A stretch of DNA of 64,000 nucleotides. It comes from Streptomyces spororaveus. GTDB taxonomy: Bacteria; Actinomycetota; Actinomycetes; Streptomycetales; Streptomycetaceae. Each line of letters begins with the position of its first letter. The first letter of the stretch is position 1. The stretch is from assembly GCF_016755875.1 (NCBI RefSeq), contig NZ_BNED01000005.1, positions 496,001 through 560,000 on the forward strand, given 5' to 3'. Below, one piece after another: positions 7,964-16,229 of the stretch. The notes under the pieces were generated by a model. That model saw nothing but the letters and a program-made list of their open reading frames with translations. It made no database searches and was not told the origin of the DNA. The position numbers and the translations under genes are program-made.

Positions 7964-8581
7964 TCAGCCGGTGTCGAGGACGAGGTCCGCGCGGTGGCGG
8001 CCCCGGGCGACGAGGCGGGCGTTGGCTTCGTCCGAGCGGGCCACCCACGCACGCGCGGACGCGGGGTCCTTGCCGTGCCGCACATGACGGTCGATCAGCC
8101 GGTCACGGCGCAGGTCCTCGGCCGGGGCGAGGTACCAGGCCTCATCCAGCAGCGGGCGTACCGGAGCCCACTCCCCCGCGTCGTGCAGCAGGTAGTTCCC
8201 CTCGGTGATCACGAGCGGTACGTCCGGAGGTACGGCGATGCTGCCCGCGATCGGCTCCTCCAGGGAACGGTCGAAGGCGGGCGCGTAGACCGTGGGCCCG
8301 TGCGGTGCGCGCAGCCGGCGCAGCAGGGCGACGTAACCGGCGGCGTCGAAGGTGTCCGGGGCGCCCTTGCGGTCGGCGCGGCCCAGCCGGTCCAGTTCGG
8401 CCCGGGCGAGGTGGAACCCGTCCATCGGGACCACCACGGCCCGGTCCGGCCCGAGGGCGTCCGCGAGCCGGGCGGCCAGTGTCGACTTTCCGGCCCCCGG
8501 GGGCCCGGCGATGCCCAGGACACGCCGCTCGCCCGGGGTGGCCAGCGCCCCCGCCCTCACTGCCAGTTCCGTCGTACGCAT
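7964..8581 (-). CDS. P-loop nucleoside/nucleotide kinase family protein
   Basis: A 205-residue uridine kinase/pantothenate kinase-like protein. The Walker A motif GPPGAGKST occurs at about residues 27-35, a VVPMDGFHLA motif typical of the uridine/fructose kinase group follows, then LVITEGNYLL (Walker B-like), and Arg-rich lid residues (LRRDRLIDRHVRHGKDP). The phosphoryl acceptor is not known and related proteins act on sugars or pantothenate. I prefer the ATG at 8581 (AGGA spaced 7 nt) over the GTG two codons upstream. It is divergent from the FUSC gene. Confidence 0.87.
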   Translation of the reverse strand: MRTTELAVRAGALATPGERRVLGIAGPPGAGKSTLAARLADALGPDRAVVVPMDGFHLARAELDRLGRADRKGAPDTFDAAGYVALLRRLRAPHGPTVYAPAFDRSLEEPIAGSIAVPPDVPLVITEGNYLLHDAGEWAPVRPLLDEAWYLAPAEDLRRDRLIDRHVRHGKDPASARAWVARSDEANARLVARGRHRADLVLDTG

Positions 8582-8770
8582 CCGCACATCCTGCCCGAGG
8601 GGTACGGCCCGACGTGCGTGAGGTACGCGTGGATGTGCTCGACAGGACCTCCGAACTCACCGGGCGGGCGCCGCCGTTCCGGTACGGGTCGCGTGACACG
8701 CGCCGGAATCACGGGTGGGGGCGGCCGTCCCGTCGAGGGTGTCGCCGCGGACCGGCCGGACAGGCCTACG

Positions 8771-9916
8771 ATGTCCGTTATGCCCGGTACGGTCGCCGTT
8801 CTGCACAACCCGCCGCCCCGCGCACGGCTGCGTACCGCCACCCGCCTGGCCGTATGCGCCGCCGTGCCCTGGTTCCTCTGCCTCTGGTGGGGCACGAGCA
8901 CGGTCCCGGTGCCCGCCGCCCTTCCCGCCGTGCTGATCCTCCGTGAGGACGTGTACGCCGCCCCGCGCCTGGGGTGGGACCGGCTCGTCGGTGTCGTCGT
9001 GGGCGTGGCGCTGAGCACGTTCGTGCTGCACTGGCTGCCGCCGCCCTCGGCCTCCTCCGTGACGTCGGCGTCGGCGGCGGCCTCGGTCTCCTTCCTCGCG
9101 GTACTGGCCTGCGGCTGCGCCGGCATGTACCTGATGTACCGGGACGGCGCCCCCAACCAGCAGGTCCTGATCACCGCACTGGTGATCTACGCGACCGCCG
9201 TCCCCGGCTACGCCCTGGCCCGCCTGGTGGAGAGCGTGGTCGGCATCGCCTGCGTCGTCCTGCTGGGACCCCTGCTGTGGCCGCCGGCCCCCTACCGGTC
9301 GGCCGCCGCCGGGCTGGACGCGTACCGGAGCGAGGTCGGCGGCCTCCTCGGCTCGGTGGCCGCCCGGCTCACCGGCGGCGGACCGCCCACCGCCCCGGAG
9401 CTCCCGGAGGGGGCAGTGCCGTGGACGCTGCCGCAGGACGGCCTCGCCGCCTACGACCGGGCCGCCCGGCGCGCGCGGCTCCCCCGGCCGTACGTGCGCG
9501 CCCCGAGCCGCCCGCCCGACGGGCTCGGGGCGCGGCTGCGGCTCGCCGCCCGCAGTGCCCTCACCCTCCAGTACTTCGCCCAGGAGCTCCGGGAGCGCGC
9601 CCGTGCCACCGGGACCACCGGGACCACCGGCGACACCGGCCGGGGCGGGCCGCCCGGTCCCGGCACACCGCCGCCCGGCCCCGGTGCGCCGCCTCCCGAT
9701 CCCGCCCTGCGCGACCTCGCCCCGCTGGTGCGCGCCACCGCCCGCGCGCTCGACGCCGCCCTGCGCGGCGAGGACTGCGCCGCGGACCTCGAACGGGCCC
9801 GCGGCCTGGACCTCGCCCACCGTGCGGCCCACCCCACCCGGCACGACGCCGTCCTGCGGGCGGGTCTCCACCTGACCCACGAGGCCGTCGCCGACCACCT
9901 GTCGACCCGCCCCTGA
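8771..9916 (+). CDS. FUSC/aromatic acid exporter-like membrane protein
   Basis: About 381 residues. An N-terminal membrane half with five or six hydrophobic segments (LAVCAAVPWFLCLWWGTST, LVGVVVGVALSTFVLHWL, VSFLAVLACGCAGMYLM, VLITALVIYATAVPGYAL, VVGIACVVLLGPLLW) is followed by a cytoplasmic helical tail with a Gly/Pro/Thr-rich insert near residues 280-310. This is the FUSC/ArAE exporter half-module found as single copies in streptomycetes. Two in-frame ATGs (8771, 8780) are possible starts and neither has a strong ribosome site. The substrate is unknown. Confidence 0.8.
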   Translation: MSVMPGTVAVLHNPPPRARLRTATRLAVCAAVPWFLCLWWGTSTVPVPAALPAVLILREDVYAAPRLGWDRLVGVVVGVALSTFVLHWLPPPSASSVTSASAAASVSFLAVLACGCAGMYLMYRDGAPNQQVLITALVIYATAVPGYALARLVESVVGIACVVLLGPLLWPPAPYRSAAAGLDAYRSEVGGLLGSVAARLTGGGPPTAPELPEGAVPWTLPQDGLAAYDRAARRARLPRPYVRAPSRPPDGLGARLRLAARSALTLQYFAQELRERARATGTTGTTGDTGRGGPPGPGTPPPGPGAPPPDPALRDLAPLVRATARALDAALRGEDCAADLERARGLDLAHRAAHPTRHDAVLRAGLHLTHEAVADHLSTRP

Positions 9917-9999
9917 CGTCCGTCACCGAGCGGTGCCGGCCGGGCCCGGCGAGCGGGCCACCGATAGGCTCGTGCACCGACCGGGGAGATGAAGGATCG

Positions 10000-10377
10000 A
10001 TGACGTTGAACGAAGGCCTCCGGGTGAGGCTGGCCGCGGACGTGACGCTGACCGGTTCGGTCGCGGCGGAGGGGGAGGCCGTCGCGGGCTTCCTGGCGCT
10101 GGCGGCGGGCACCGAGGGCACGGTCGAACGGGTGGACGAGCACCAGCCGCGCAGCGGTGAGGACGTCCGCGAGTACGAGCGCCTGAAGTCGCTCCTCGAC
10201 TCGTTCGGCCATCAGATGCCCGAGGGCAGCAGGGGGCAGCTCCAGGAGAAGGTCCGCGCGCTGGAACCCGCGTGGATCGCCTTCCAGGAGCAGAAGGCCC
10301 GCGTGACGGTCCGCGTCCGCTTCGACAACGGGTTCGTCCTCGACGGCGTGCACGAGGCACTCTTCACGTCCACCTGA
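10000..10377 (+). CDS. Small conserved hypothetical protein
   Basis: A 125-residue soluble protein starting at ATG 10000 with GGGGAGATGAAGG upstream. It has a beta-rich N-terminus (RVRLAADVTLTG) and C-terminus (ARVTVRVRFDNGFVLDGVHEALF) around a charged helical insert. The layout resembles small beta-barrel or SH3-like domains but no family is recognisable. It is 155 bp upstream of the carotenoid oxygenase gene in the same direction; the intervening bases contain repeats of a CAGAGGCCCC unit. Confidence 0.72.
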   Translation: MTLNEGLRVRLAADVTLTGSVAAEGEAVAGFLALAAGTEGTVERVDEHQPRSGEDVREYERLKSLLDSFGHQMPEGSRGQLQEKVRALEPAWIAFQEQKARVTVRVRFDNGFVLDGVHEALFTST

Positions 10378-10532
10378 GGCCGCCCCGGCCGCCAGAGGCC
10401 CCCAGAGGCCCCAAGCCCCAGAGGCCGCCGGCGCTCGCCCGGGTCCGCCTGGCCGCCGCACCCGGCGCGCGTTTCACTGGGAGGTGCCGTACAGAAAGCG
10501 CGCCCGCGGAGGACCCGCACCCGGGAGGTCCC

Positions 10533-11957
10533 GTGAACACGTACGTGTCGCCCCGCTTCGACCCCACCCGCGTCCCCCACCTGCTGGGATCCTTCGCGCC
10601 CGTGTCCGAGGAGGTCGACGTCGCGGACCTGGAGGTGACGGGCGAGCTCCCGGACACCCTGGACGGCCTGTACGTGCGCAACGGCCCCAATCCGCGGTTC
10701 ACGCCGATCGGCTCGTACCTGTACCCCATCGACGGCGACGGCATGCTGCACGGCGTCCGGGTCTCCGGTGGCCGGGCCCGCTACCGCAACCGTTTCGTAC
10801 GCACCCCCGCGCTGCTGGCCGAGGAACGAGCCGGGCGGGCCCTGTGGGGCGGGCTCGCATCGATGGTCGTCCCGGACGCCGACCAGGTGGGTCCGGAGCT
10901 CGCCGGCACCTTCAAGGACCTCCCCGACATCAACGTCGTCCGGCACGCCGGCCGCCTGCTGGCCCTCGCCGAATCGGCCTGCCCCTTCCGGGTCGACGCC
11001 GACCTCGCGACGCTGGGCCGCGAGGACTTCGGCGGGGCCCTGCCCGCCGGCATCACCGCCCACCCCAAGGTCGACCCGGTCACCGGCGAGATGGTCGTCT
11101 TCTGCTACGGCCTGGAGCCGCCCTACCTGACCTGGTCCGTCATCGACCGCGACGGCACGGTCGGCCGCGGGCCCACCCCCGTCGACGGGGTGGACGAGCC
11201 GATCATGATCCACGACATGGCCCTGACGGACCGCTATGCCGTCCTCATCCTCGCCCCGGCCTTCTTCGACCTCGACGCCGCCATGGCGGGCGGCTCCTTC
11301 CTGGCCTGGCGCCCTGAGCGCGGCACCCGGGTGGCGATGATCCCCCGCGACGGCGGACCGGTGCGCTGGGCGGCCGACGAGGCCTTCTGGGCGTGGCACA
11401 CCGTGAACGCGTACGACGACGGCCCGGGCCCGTACGCCCCGGTGGTCCTCGACTACGTGCAGTGGAGCAGGCTGACCGTCGGCGCCCCGGAGGAGGACGC
11501 CGAACCGGCCGGCGGTGGCCTGGTACGGGCACGCCTCGACCCGGTCGCCGGCAGCATGGCCCGCACCCTGCTGGACGACTCCCGGGTGGAGTTCCCACGG
11601 GTCGACGACCGGCGCATCGGCCGGCGCCACCGGTACACCGCGCTGGCCACCGGTACCGGGCGGACGGAGCTGCTGCCCGGCGAGTACGACGCCGTGCGCT
11701 GGTACGACGGCGAGAGCGGCACCTCCCAGGTCTGGGCGGCGGGGAACCTCTCCGTCGGCGAGCCGGTCTTCGCCCCCGACCCCGGCTCCGAGGAGGGCGG
11801 CCACTGGCTGACCTTCGCCACGGACCGCACCGACGGCACGAGCTGGTTCCTGGTCGTGCCCGCGGAGGACCCCGCCTCCGGCCCGGTGGCCCGCGCCCGT
11901 ATCCCCGTACGCGTGCCGCTCGGCCTGCACGGCTGCTGGCTGCCCACCGAGGAGTGA
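10533..11957 (+). CDS. Carotenoid oxygenase (carotenoid cleavage dioxygenase family)
   Basis: A 474-residue iron(II) enzyme of the retinal pigment epithelium/carotenoid oxygenase family that cleaves a C=C bond of an apocarotenoid, carotenoid or stilbene. All four iron-ligand His are visible: H177 (AHPKVDP), H227 (MIHDMALT), H289 (WAWHTVNAYDD) and H466 (GLHGCW). Around them are the propeller signatures (GLYVRNGPNPRF, DGDGMLHGV). The GTG at 10533 with CGGGAGGTC upstream is the start. There is no signal peptide, so the enzyme is cytosolic. No carotenoid biosynthesis genes are in this window and the natural substrate is unknown. Confidence 0.93.
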   Translation: MNTYVSPRFDPTRVPHLLGSFAPVSEEVDVADLEVTGELPDTLDGLYVRNGPNPRFTPIGSYLYPIDGDGMLHGVRVSGGRARYRNRFVRTPALLAEERAGRALWGGLASMVVPDADQVGPELAGTFKDLPDINVVRHAGRLLALAESACPFRVDADLATLGREDFGGALPAGITAHPKVDPVTGEMVVFCYGLEPPYLTWSVIDRDGTVGRGPTPVDGVDEPIMIHDMALTDRYAVLILAPAFFDLDAAMAGGSFLAWRPERGTRVAMIPRDGGPVRWAADEAFWAWHTVNAYDDGPGPYAPVVLDYVQWSRLTVGAPEEDAEPAGGGLVRARLDPVAGSMARTLLDDSRVEFPRVDDRRIGRRHRYTALATGTGRTELLPGEYDAVRWYDGESGTSQVWAAGNLSVGEPVFAPDPGSEEGGHWLTFATDRTDGTSWFLVVPAEDPASGPVARARIPVRVPLGLHGCWLPTEE

Positions 11958-12043
11958 ACCCGTCCGGCGTGCCCGCGCGGCCCGGCCGTGCCACGCTGTT
12001 TCCTGGCCTCGGGAGGAGACAGCCGCGACGAACGGAGCGCGCT

Positions 12044-13696
12044 GTGAGCAGAGCGATCCACCCCGCACCTCTACGGCGCGGTACGGCCGCGGCCTGTGCC
12101 GCCCTGCTGTTCGTGGCCCTCGCCTCGGGGACCGCGACCGGCGCGGACCCGACGCCGAGCCCGAGCCCGACCCCGACCGCGTCCACGCCGCCCCCGTCCG
12201 GTGACACGGGCCTCGGCGGCCTCGATCCGCGCATCACGGCGATCATGCGCAAGCCCGACTACCGCAACGCCCAGTGGGGCCTGCTGCAGACCGACCCGGA
12301 CGACGGCCGCGTGGTGCACAGCCTCTTCCCCGAGCAGTTCTTCATCCCGGGGTCCACGGCCAAACTGATCAGCGTCTCGGGCCCGTGGCACACCCTCGGC
12401 GCCGACCACCGCTTCGTGACCCCGCTCTACGCGGTCGGCGAGCGCGACGGGGCCACCCTGACCGGCGACCTGGACCTCGTGGCCCAGGGCGACCTCACCA
12501 TGGGCGGCAGGACCCGCCCCGACGGCACGGTCGCGTACACCGACCTCGACCACACCTACGCCAACGACTTCCCCGGCGCGACCCTCACCCCGGAGAACCC
12601 GCTCGCCGGGATCGACCAGCTCGCCCGGCAGGTGCGCGACTCCGGCATCACCCGCGTCGACGGGGACGTGATCGTCGACAGCCGGCTGTTCCTCCCCGAC
12701 CCGGAGCTCGTCCCCACCCCGACGCCGCTGATCATCAACGACAACCTGATCGACCTCATGACCACCCCCGGGAACCGGCCCGGCGCGGACGCCCGGCTGG
12801 ACTGGCGGCCCAAGGTCGCGCCCTACGAGGTCACCTCGGCGGTGAAGACGGTGGCTGCCGGGAAACCGACCGCGATCACGGTGACGGCCACCGACGGCGG
12901 CACCCGGATCCGGCTGACCGGAACGATCGCGGCGGGCTCCGAACCGCTGCTGCGCACCTCCCCGATCGGTGACCCGGCCGCCTTCGGACGCGTCGCGCTG
13001 ATCGAGGCGCTGGAACGCACGGGGGTGCACGTCACGGCCGACCCGTCGGGCGCCAACCCGGCGGGGCGGCTGCCGCGCGACTACGACGGACGCCCGCGGG
13101 TGGCCGCGTACACCTCCCCGCCCTACGCCCAGTACGCCAAGCTGATCCTCAAGGTCAGCCACAACCTGGGCGCCAACCTGGGCATCTGCCTCCTCGCCGG
13201 CACCGCGCACAGCAACCAGTGCCCGGCCGGCTTCCCGGTGCTCGCCGACTTCCTCGACCAGGCGGGCGTCGACCGCGAGCAGGCGCAGCTCATGGACGGC
13301 CGGGGCGGCAATCCCGCCGACCGAGCCACTCCGCAGGTGCTGGTGCAGATGCTGGCGTACTGGCAGCGGACCCCGGACGCGCGGCTGTTCCGGGAGGCGC
13401 TGCCGATCCTCGGGGTCGACGGTCTGCTGGCCGAGAACTGCCGCGGCTGTCCGGCCCGGGGAAAGGTGTTCGCCAAGACCGGCGCGGCCGTCGGCGGCGA
13501 CGCCCTCAACGACCGGCTGGCCGTGGGCGCCATCACCATCGCGGGCTACCTGGACAAGGGCGGCGGCCGCTACGACACCTTCTACGCGGGCGTCAACGGT
13601 GCCTCGACGCCGGGCGCCGACCCCACCGAGGTGCTGACCATCGCGAACGACCTCGCGATGATCGCCGCCTACCTCCAGGAGTCGTCCTCACCCTGA
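12044..13696 (+). CDS. dacB: D-alanyl-D-alanine carboxypeptidase/endopeptidase (PBP4-like)
   Basis: A 550-residue exported penicillin-binding protein of the DacB/PBP4 class, acting on peptidoglycan stem peptides outside the membrane. It has a signal peptide (residues 1-33), a Pro/Thr/Ser-rich linker, then the serine transpeptidase core: S104-T-A-K107, S372-H-N and K478-T-G. The long insert between SxxK and SxN matches domain II/III of PBP4. The GTG at 12044 has GGAG 5 nt upstream. It may run in the same direction as the carotenoid oxygenase gene, but 86 bp separate them. Confidence 0.92.
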   Translation: MSRAIHPAPLRRGTAAACAALLFVALASGTATGADPTPSPSPTPTASTPPPSGDTGLGGLDPRITAIMRKPDYRNAQWGLLQTDPDDGRVVHSLFPEQFFIPGSTAKLISVSGPWHTLGADHRFVTPLYAVGERDGATLTGDLDLVAQGDLTMGGRTRPDGTVAYTDLDHTYANDFPGATLTPENPLAGIDQLARQVRDSGITRVDGDVIVDSRLFLPDPELVPTPTPLIINDNLIDLMTTPGNRPGADARLDWRPKVAPYEVTSAVKTVAAGKPTAITVTATDGGTRIRLTGTIAAGSEPLLRTSPIGDPAAFGRVALIEALERTGVHVTADPSGANPAGRLPRDYDGRPRVAAYTSPPYAQYAKLILKVSHNLGANLGICLLAGTAHSNQCPAGFPVLADFLDQAGVDREQAQLMDGRGGNPADRATPQVLVQMLAYWQRTPDARLFREALPILGVDGLLAENCRGCPARGKVFAKTGAAVGGDALNDRLAVGAITIAGYLDKGGGRYDTFYAGVNGASTPGADPTEVLTIANDLAMIAAYLQESSSP

Positions 13697-13711
13697 TCCG
13701 CCGGACACGCC

Positions 13712-14218
13712 CTACGGCTGCGCCCAGGTGCGCAGCAGGGTCTCCCGTACGCGCGGCTCGGGGGTGCCCTCCGCGGCGTGCTCCCGGCCCCACTCCTCGA
13801 CGGCCCGCGGGTCTGCCGTTCCCGCCACGAAGCGGTCGAGGAGGTCCTGGGAGAGCCGTACCTCCTCGGTGAGGTAGCCTCCGGCCGCCGCCGCGTGGAC
13901 GGTCACCTCCCGCGTCCCTTCGTCCGTCTCCAGCCGCAGCCTCATCTCGGGCGGCCCCTCGCCGGCGAACTCCCCTCCGATCGCGGCCGAGAACATCGCC
14001 CCGAGGAGGTTCGCGGCACGGCCCACCGGGTGGTGTCCGGGCACGTCCTCGACCACCGCGGAACGCAGCTCCGCCCAGCTCCACGACAGGGGTGTGTCCG
14101 GGTCCGCGGCCTCCAGCCCGTAGGAGGTCAGCCGGACGCAGATCCCGATGGCGTTCGGCGGCGAACCCACGTACACCGCGTCCGGAGTGACCCAGAACAG
14201 TCCGACCATGGCCGCCAC
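13712..14218 (-). CDS. Conserved hypothetical protein
   Basis: A 168-residue protein, convergent with the PBP4 gene with only 15 bp between. It begins with a GTG at 14218, preceded by GAGGGAGC; the in-frame ATG at 14209 is the alternative. The sequence is alpha/beta with an acidic middle (PLSWSWAELRSAVVEDVPGHHPVGR) and a C-terminal helix. It contains no signal peptide and no motif of a known enzyme. Unknown function. Confidence 0.75.
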   Translation of the reverse strand: MAAMVGLFWVTPDAVYVGSPPNAIGICVRLTSYGLEAADPDTPLSWSWAELRSAVVEDVPGHHPVGRAANLLGAMFSAAIGGEFAGEGPPEMRLRLETDEGTREVTVHAAAAGGYLTEEVRLSQDLLDRFVAGTADPRAVEEWGREHAAEGTPEPRVRETLLRTWAQP

Positions 14219-14367
14219 GCGCCGCTCCCTCGCTCACGCCTCCGACACCACCCCCCATCCATACCGCCCACCGGAATCGGACCGCCGCAGACACACCGCG
14301 AGGCCGCCGTACCGGGCGCGGGCGTAAATCGGTGGGGTCCGGCGGCCCGGTCTGCGAGCATCCTCGG

Positions 14368-14715
14368 ATGGGTGCGATGGACGCGGTGGCCGAGAGGGTC
14401 GCGGGCGGAGCCACCGTGGAGTTCCGGCCGACCGGCTCCTCGATGGTCCCGTTGATACGAAGTCGTCAGCAGGTGGTGGTCGCTCCGGTCGACCCGTCGA
14501 AGCTGAAGGTCGGGGACATCGTCCTCGCCCGCGTCGCCGGGACGGTGTACCTGCACCTGGTGTCGGCGGTGGAGCCGGCCCGCAAGCGGGTGCAGATCAG
14601 CAACAACCGGGGCCGGGTGAACGGCTGGACCGGCCATGACCGGGTCTACGGCATCTGTACGGCGGTCGACGGTGTCCCCCGGGCCGGCGCCGCGGACAAG
14701 ACGCGCGCGACGTAG
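14368..14715 (+). CDS. S24/S26-like signal peptidase-type domain protein
   Basis: A small soluble protein of about 115 residues that retains the fold signature of the signal peptidase/LexA family: the serine box PTGSSMVPLI, the GDIVLARV beta strand, and a YLHLVSAV strand. The Ser in GSSM is the expected nucleophile; the second catalytic residue is likely the His of YLHL, as in the SipW type, rather than Lys. There is no transmembrane segment, unlike true signal peptidases. The start could be 14332, 14368 or 14377. Enzymatic activity is an inference. Confidence 0.65.
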   Translation: MGAMDAVAERVAGGATVEFRPTGSSMVPLIRSRQQVVVAPVDPSKLKVGDIVLARVAGTVYLHLVSAVEPARKRVQISNNRGRVNGWTGHDRVYGICTAVDGVPRAGAADKTRAT

Positions 14716-15085
14716 GGGTCCGGCGCGCCCGCCCCGCACGGCACTGGCCACCTCGGTCGGTACACATGGACCGTTCACGGTGCGGAGAGGCCCGGGGCCG
14801 CTGGAACCAGGGCCCGGCCCCGGGCGTCGGCAGCCAGTGAAGCAGCGGCCGCGTGGCCGCGTCCCCTGGATGCGGCCACGGAAACTCCCGGGTCCGCAGG
14901 GGGCGTTGTCATGCGGCCCAGTCCGGCCGGGGCCGGGCCGCGCAGCGGTGAGCTCGCCGGCAGGTTCTCGTACGGCCGTGCTCCGGGCGCGGCACGCGAC
15001 CGCCGTCCCGGCGCCGCGGCCGACCGCCGGTGGGCCGTTAGGGTGAAACCTGACCCTCCGTGAAGAAAGGCCCTGACGGCGCACT
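14716..15085. other. Intergenic region, no gene seen
   Basis: About 370 bp, strongly GC-rich, with open frames on both strands that lack ribosome sites. A short inverted repeat (GCGGCCC/GGGCCGC) lies near 14910. The promoter of the next gene must be here; GAAGAAAGG at about 15062 is 15 nt from its GTG. Confidence 0.35.
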
Positions 15086-16054
15086 GTGACCGCATCACGC
15101 ACGCACACCCTGTTCTCCTTCGGCACACTGATGGACGAGCGGGTCCAGACCGCTCTCTTCGGCGGAGCCGTCCCCACCTCCCCCGCGTCGCTGGCGGGCT
15201 ACACCACCCGGCCCCTGAAGATCACCGATCCGGCCGTGATCGCCGCCAGCGGGCTCGACGTGCACCTGATCCTGGAGCGCAGGCTCGGCGCCTCGGTCGA
15301 GGGCTCGGTACTGCACCTCACCGACGAGGGGCTCGCCGCGGCCGACGCCTACGAGGTCGACGACTACGCCCGCCGACGTGTGGTCCTGTCCTCCGGCGAG
15401 AGCGCCTGGGCCTACCTGGACGCCAGGCCGCTGCGCCCGGCGGAGCGCATCGTCGTCGTGGGCGACAGCATCGCCTACGGACGCTGCGACCCGCGGGGCG
15501 GCTGGGCGGGCCACCTGGCGGCCGCCCACATCGCCGCGAACGAGGCCGAGCGCCGCCTGTTCAACCTGGCGGTCCCCGGCAGCACCCTCGCCGACGTCGG
15601 CGAGCAGACGCCCCCGCTGCTGGCCGCCCGCCGGCCCGACACCCTCCTGGTCGCCGCCGGCATCAACGACTCCGCCGTGCCCCTCACCGGCGCGGCGGCC
15701 GACGCCGGCACCGAGGCCGACGGGACTGCCGGCACCGCACAGATCGACCGGCTCACCGGCAGCCTCGAGGCGCTGGCCGCCGCTGCCCTCGACCACAACG
15801 CACGGCTCGTCGTCGCCGGGCCGTCCTGGCTCGACGAGAACCGCACCCGCGACTACGAGGGCCTGCGCTTCACCCGGGCGCGCGCACTGGCCCTGCGCGC
15901 CTTCCTCCGGGCCTGGTGCGAGGCGAACCACATCGACTACCTCGACCTGTGGGAGCCGCTGCGGGAGAGGACCGAGCTGCTCGTCGACGGCCTGCACCCC
16001 ACCGCCGAAGGGCACCGGGCGCTCTACGAGCACCTCGACGCGCACGGGCGCTGA
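15086..16054 (+). CDS. Fusion of gamma-glutamylcyclotransferase-like (AIG2) and SGNH hydrolase domains
   Basis: A 322-residue bifunctional-looking protein. Residues 1-115 have the GGCT/AIG2-like fold ([10 protein letters not shown], the conserved YGTLM-type loop; then [18 protein letters not shown], the expected acidic loop). Residues 119-322 form an SGNH esterase: block [11 protein letters not shown] with Ser128, block III AGIND, block V D301-G-L-H304. There is no signal peptide, so it is cytosolic. GGCT domains usually cleave gamma-glutamyl amides or glutathione and SGNH domains hydrolyse esters. The combined substrate is unknown. The GTG at 15086 is needed to keep the FGTL motif. Confidence 0.85.
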   Translation: MTASRTHTLFSFGTLMDERVQTALFGGAVPTSPASLAGYTTRPLKITDPAVIAASGLDVHLILERRLGASVEGSVLHLTDEGLAAADAYEVDDYARRRVVLSSGESAWAYLDARPLRPAERIVVVGDSIAYGRCDPRGGWAGHLAAAHIAANEAERRLFNLAVPGSTLADVGEQTPPLLAARRPDTLLVAAGINDSAVPLTGAAADAGTEADGTAGTAQIDRLTGSLEALAAAALDHNARLVVAGPSWLDENRTRDYEGLRFTRARALALRAFLRAWCEANHIDYLDLWEPLRERTELLVDGLHPTAEGHRALYEHLDAHGR

Positions 16055-16092
16055 CCACCTCACCGCCCGTGGTGATCTTGGCGAAGCCGCTT

Positions 16093-16131
16093 GTAACCCC
16101 CGGGAGCCACCGCCCGTCACCTGCGCGCAAC
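16093..16131. promoter_or_regulatory. Candidate GlnR operator upstream of nitrate reductase
   Basis: Two half-site pairs resembling the actinobacterial GlnR box (gTnAC-n6-GaAAC): GTAAC-n6-GAGCC at 16093-16108 and GTCAC-n6-GCAAC at 16116-16131, with a 7-bp gap between pairs. The second pair matches 4 of 5 bases in each half. It is about 100 bp before the nitrate reductase GTG, where nitrogen control would act. Inference from pattern only. Confidence 0.5.
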
Positions 16132-16229
16132 AGGGACTTCCTACGTTGGACCGCAGCCGGACCGACCTGCACACGGCCGCAGCGGCCCGGAGCGGAACGG
16201 TGTCGGCCGGAGGCGCGAGGAGGTCTGCT

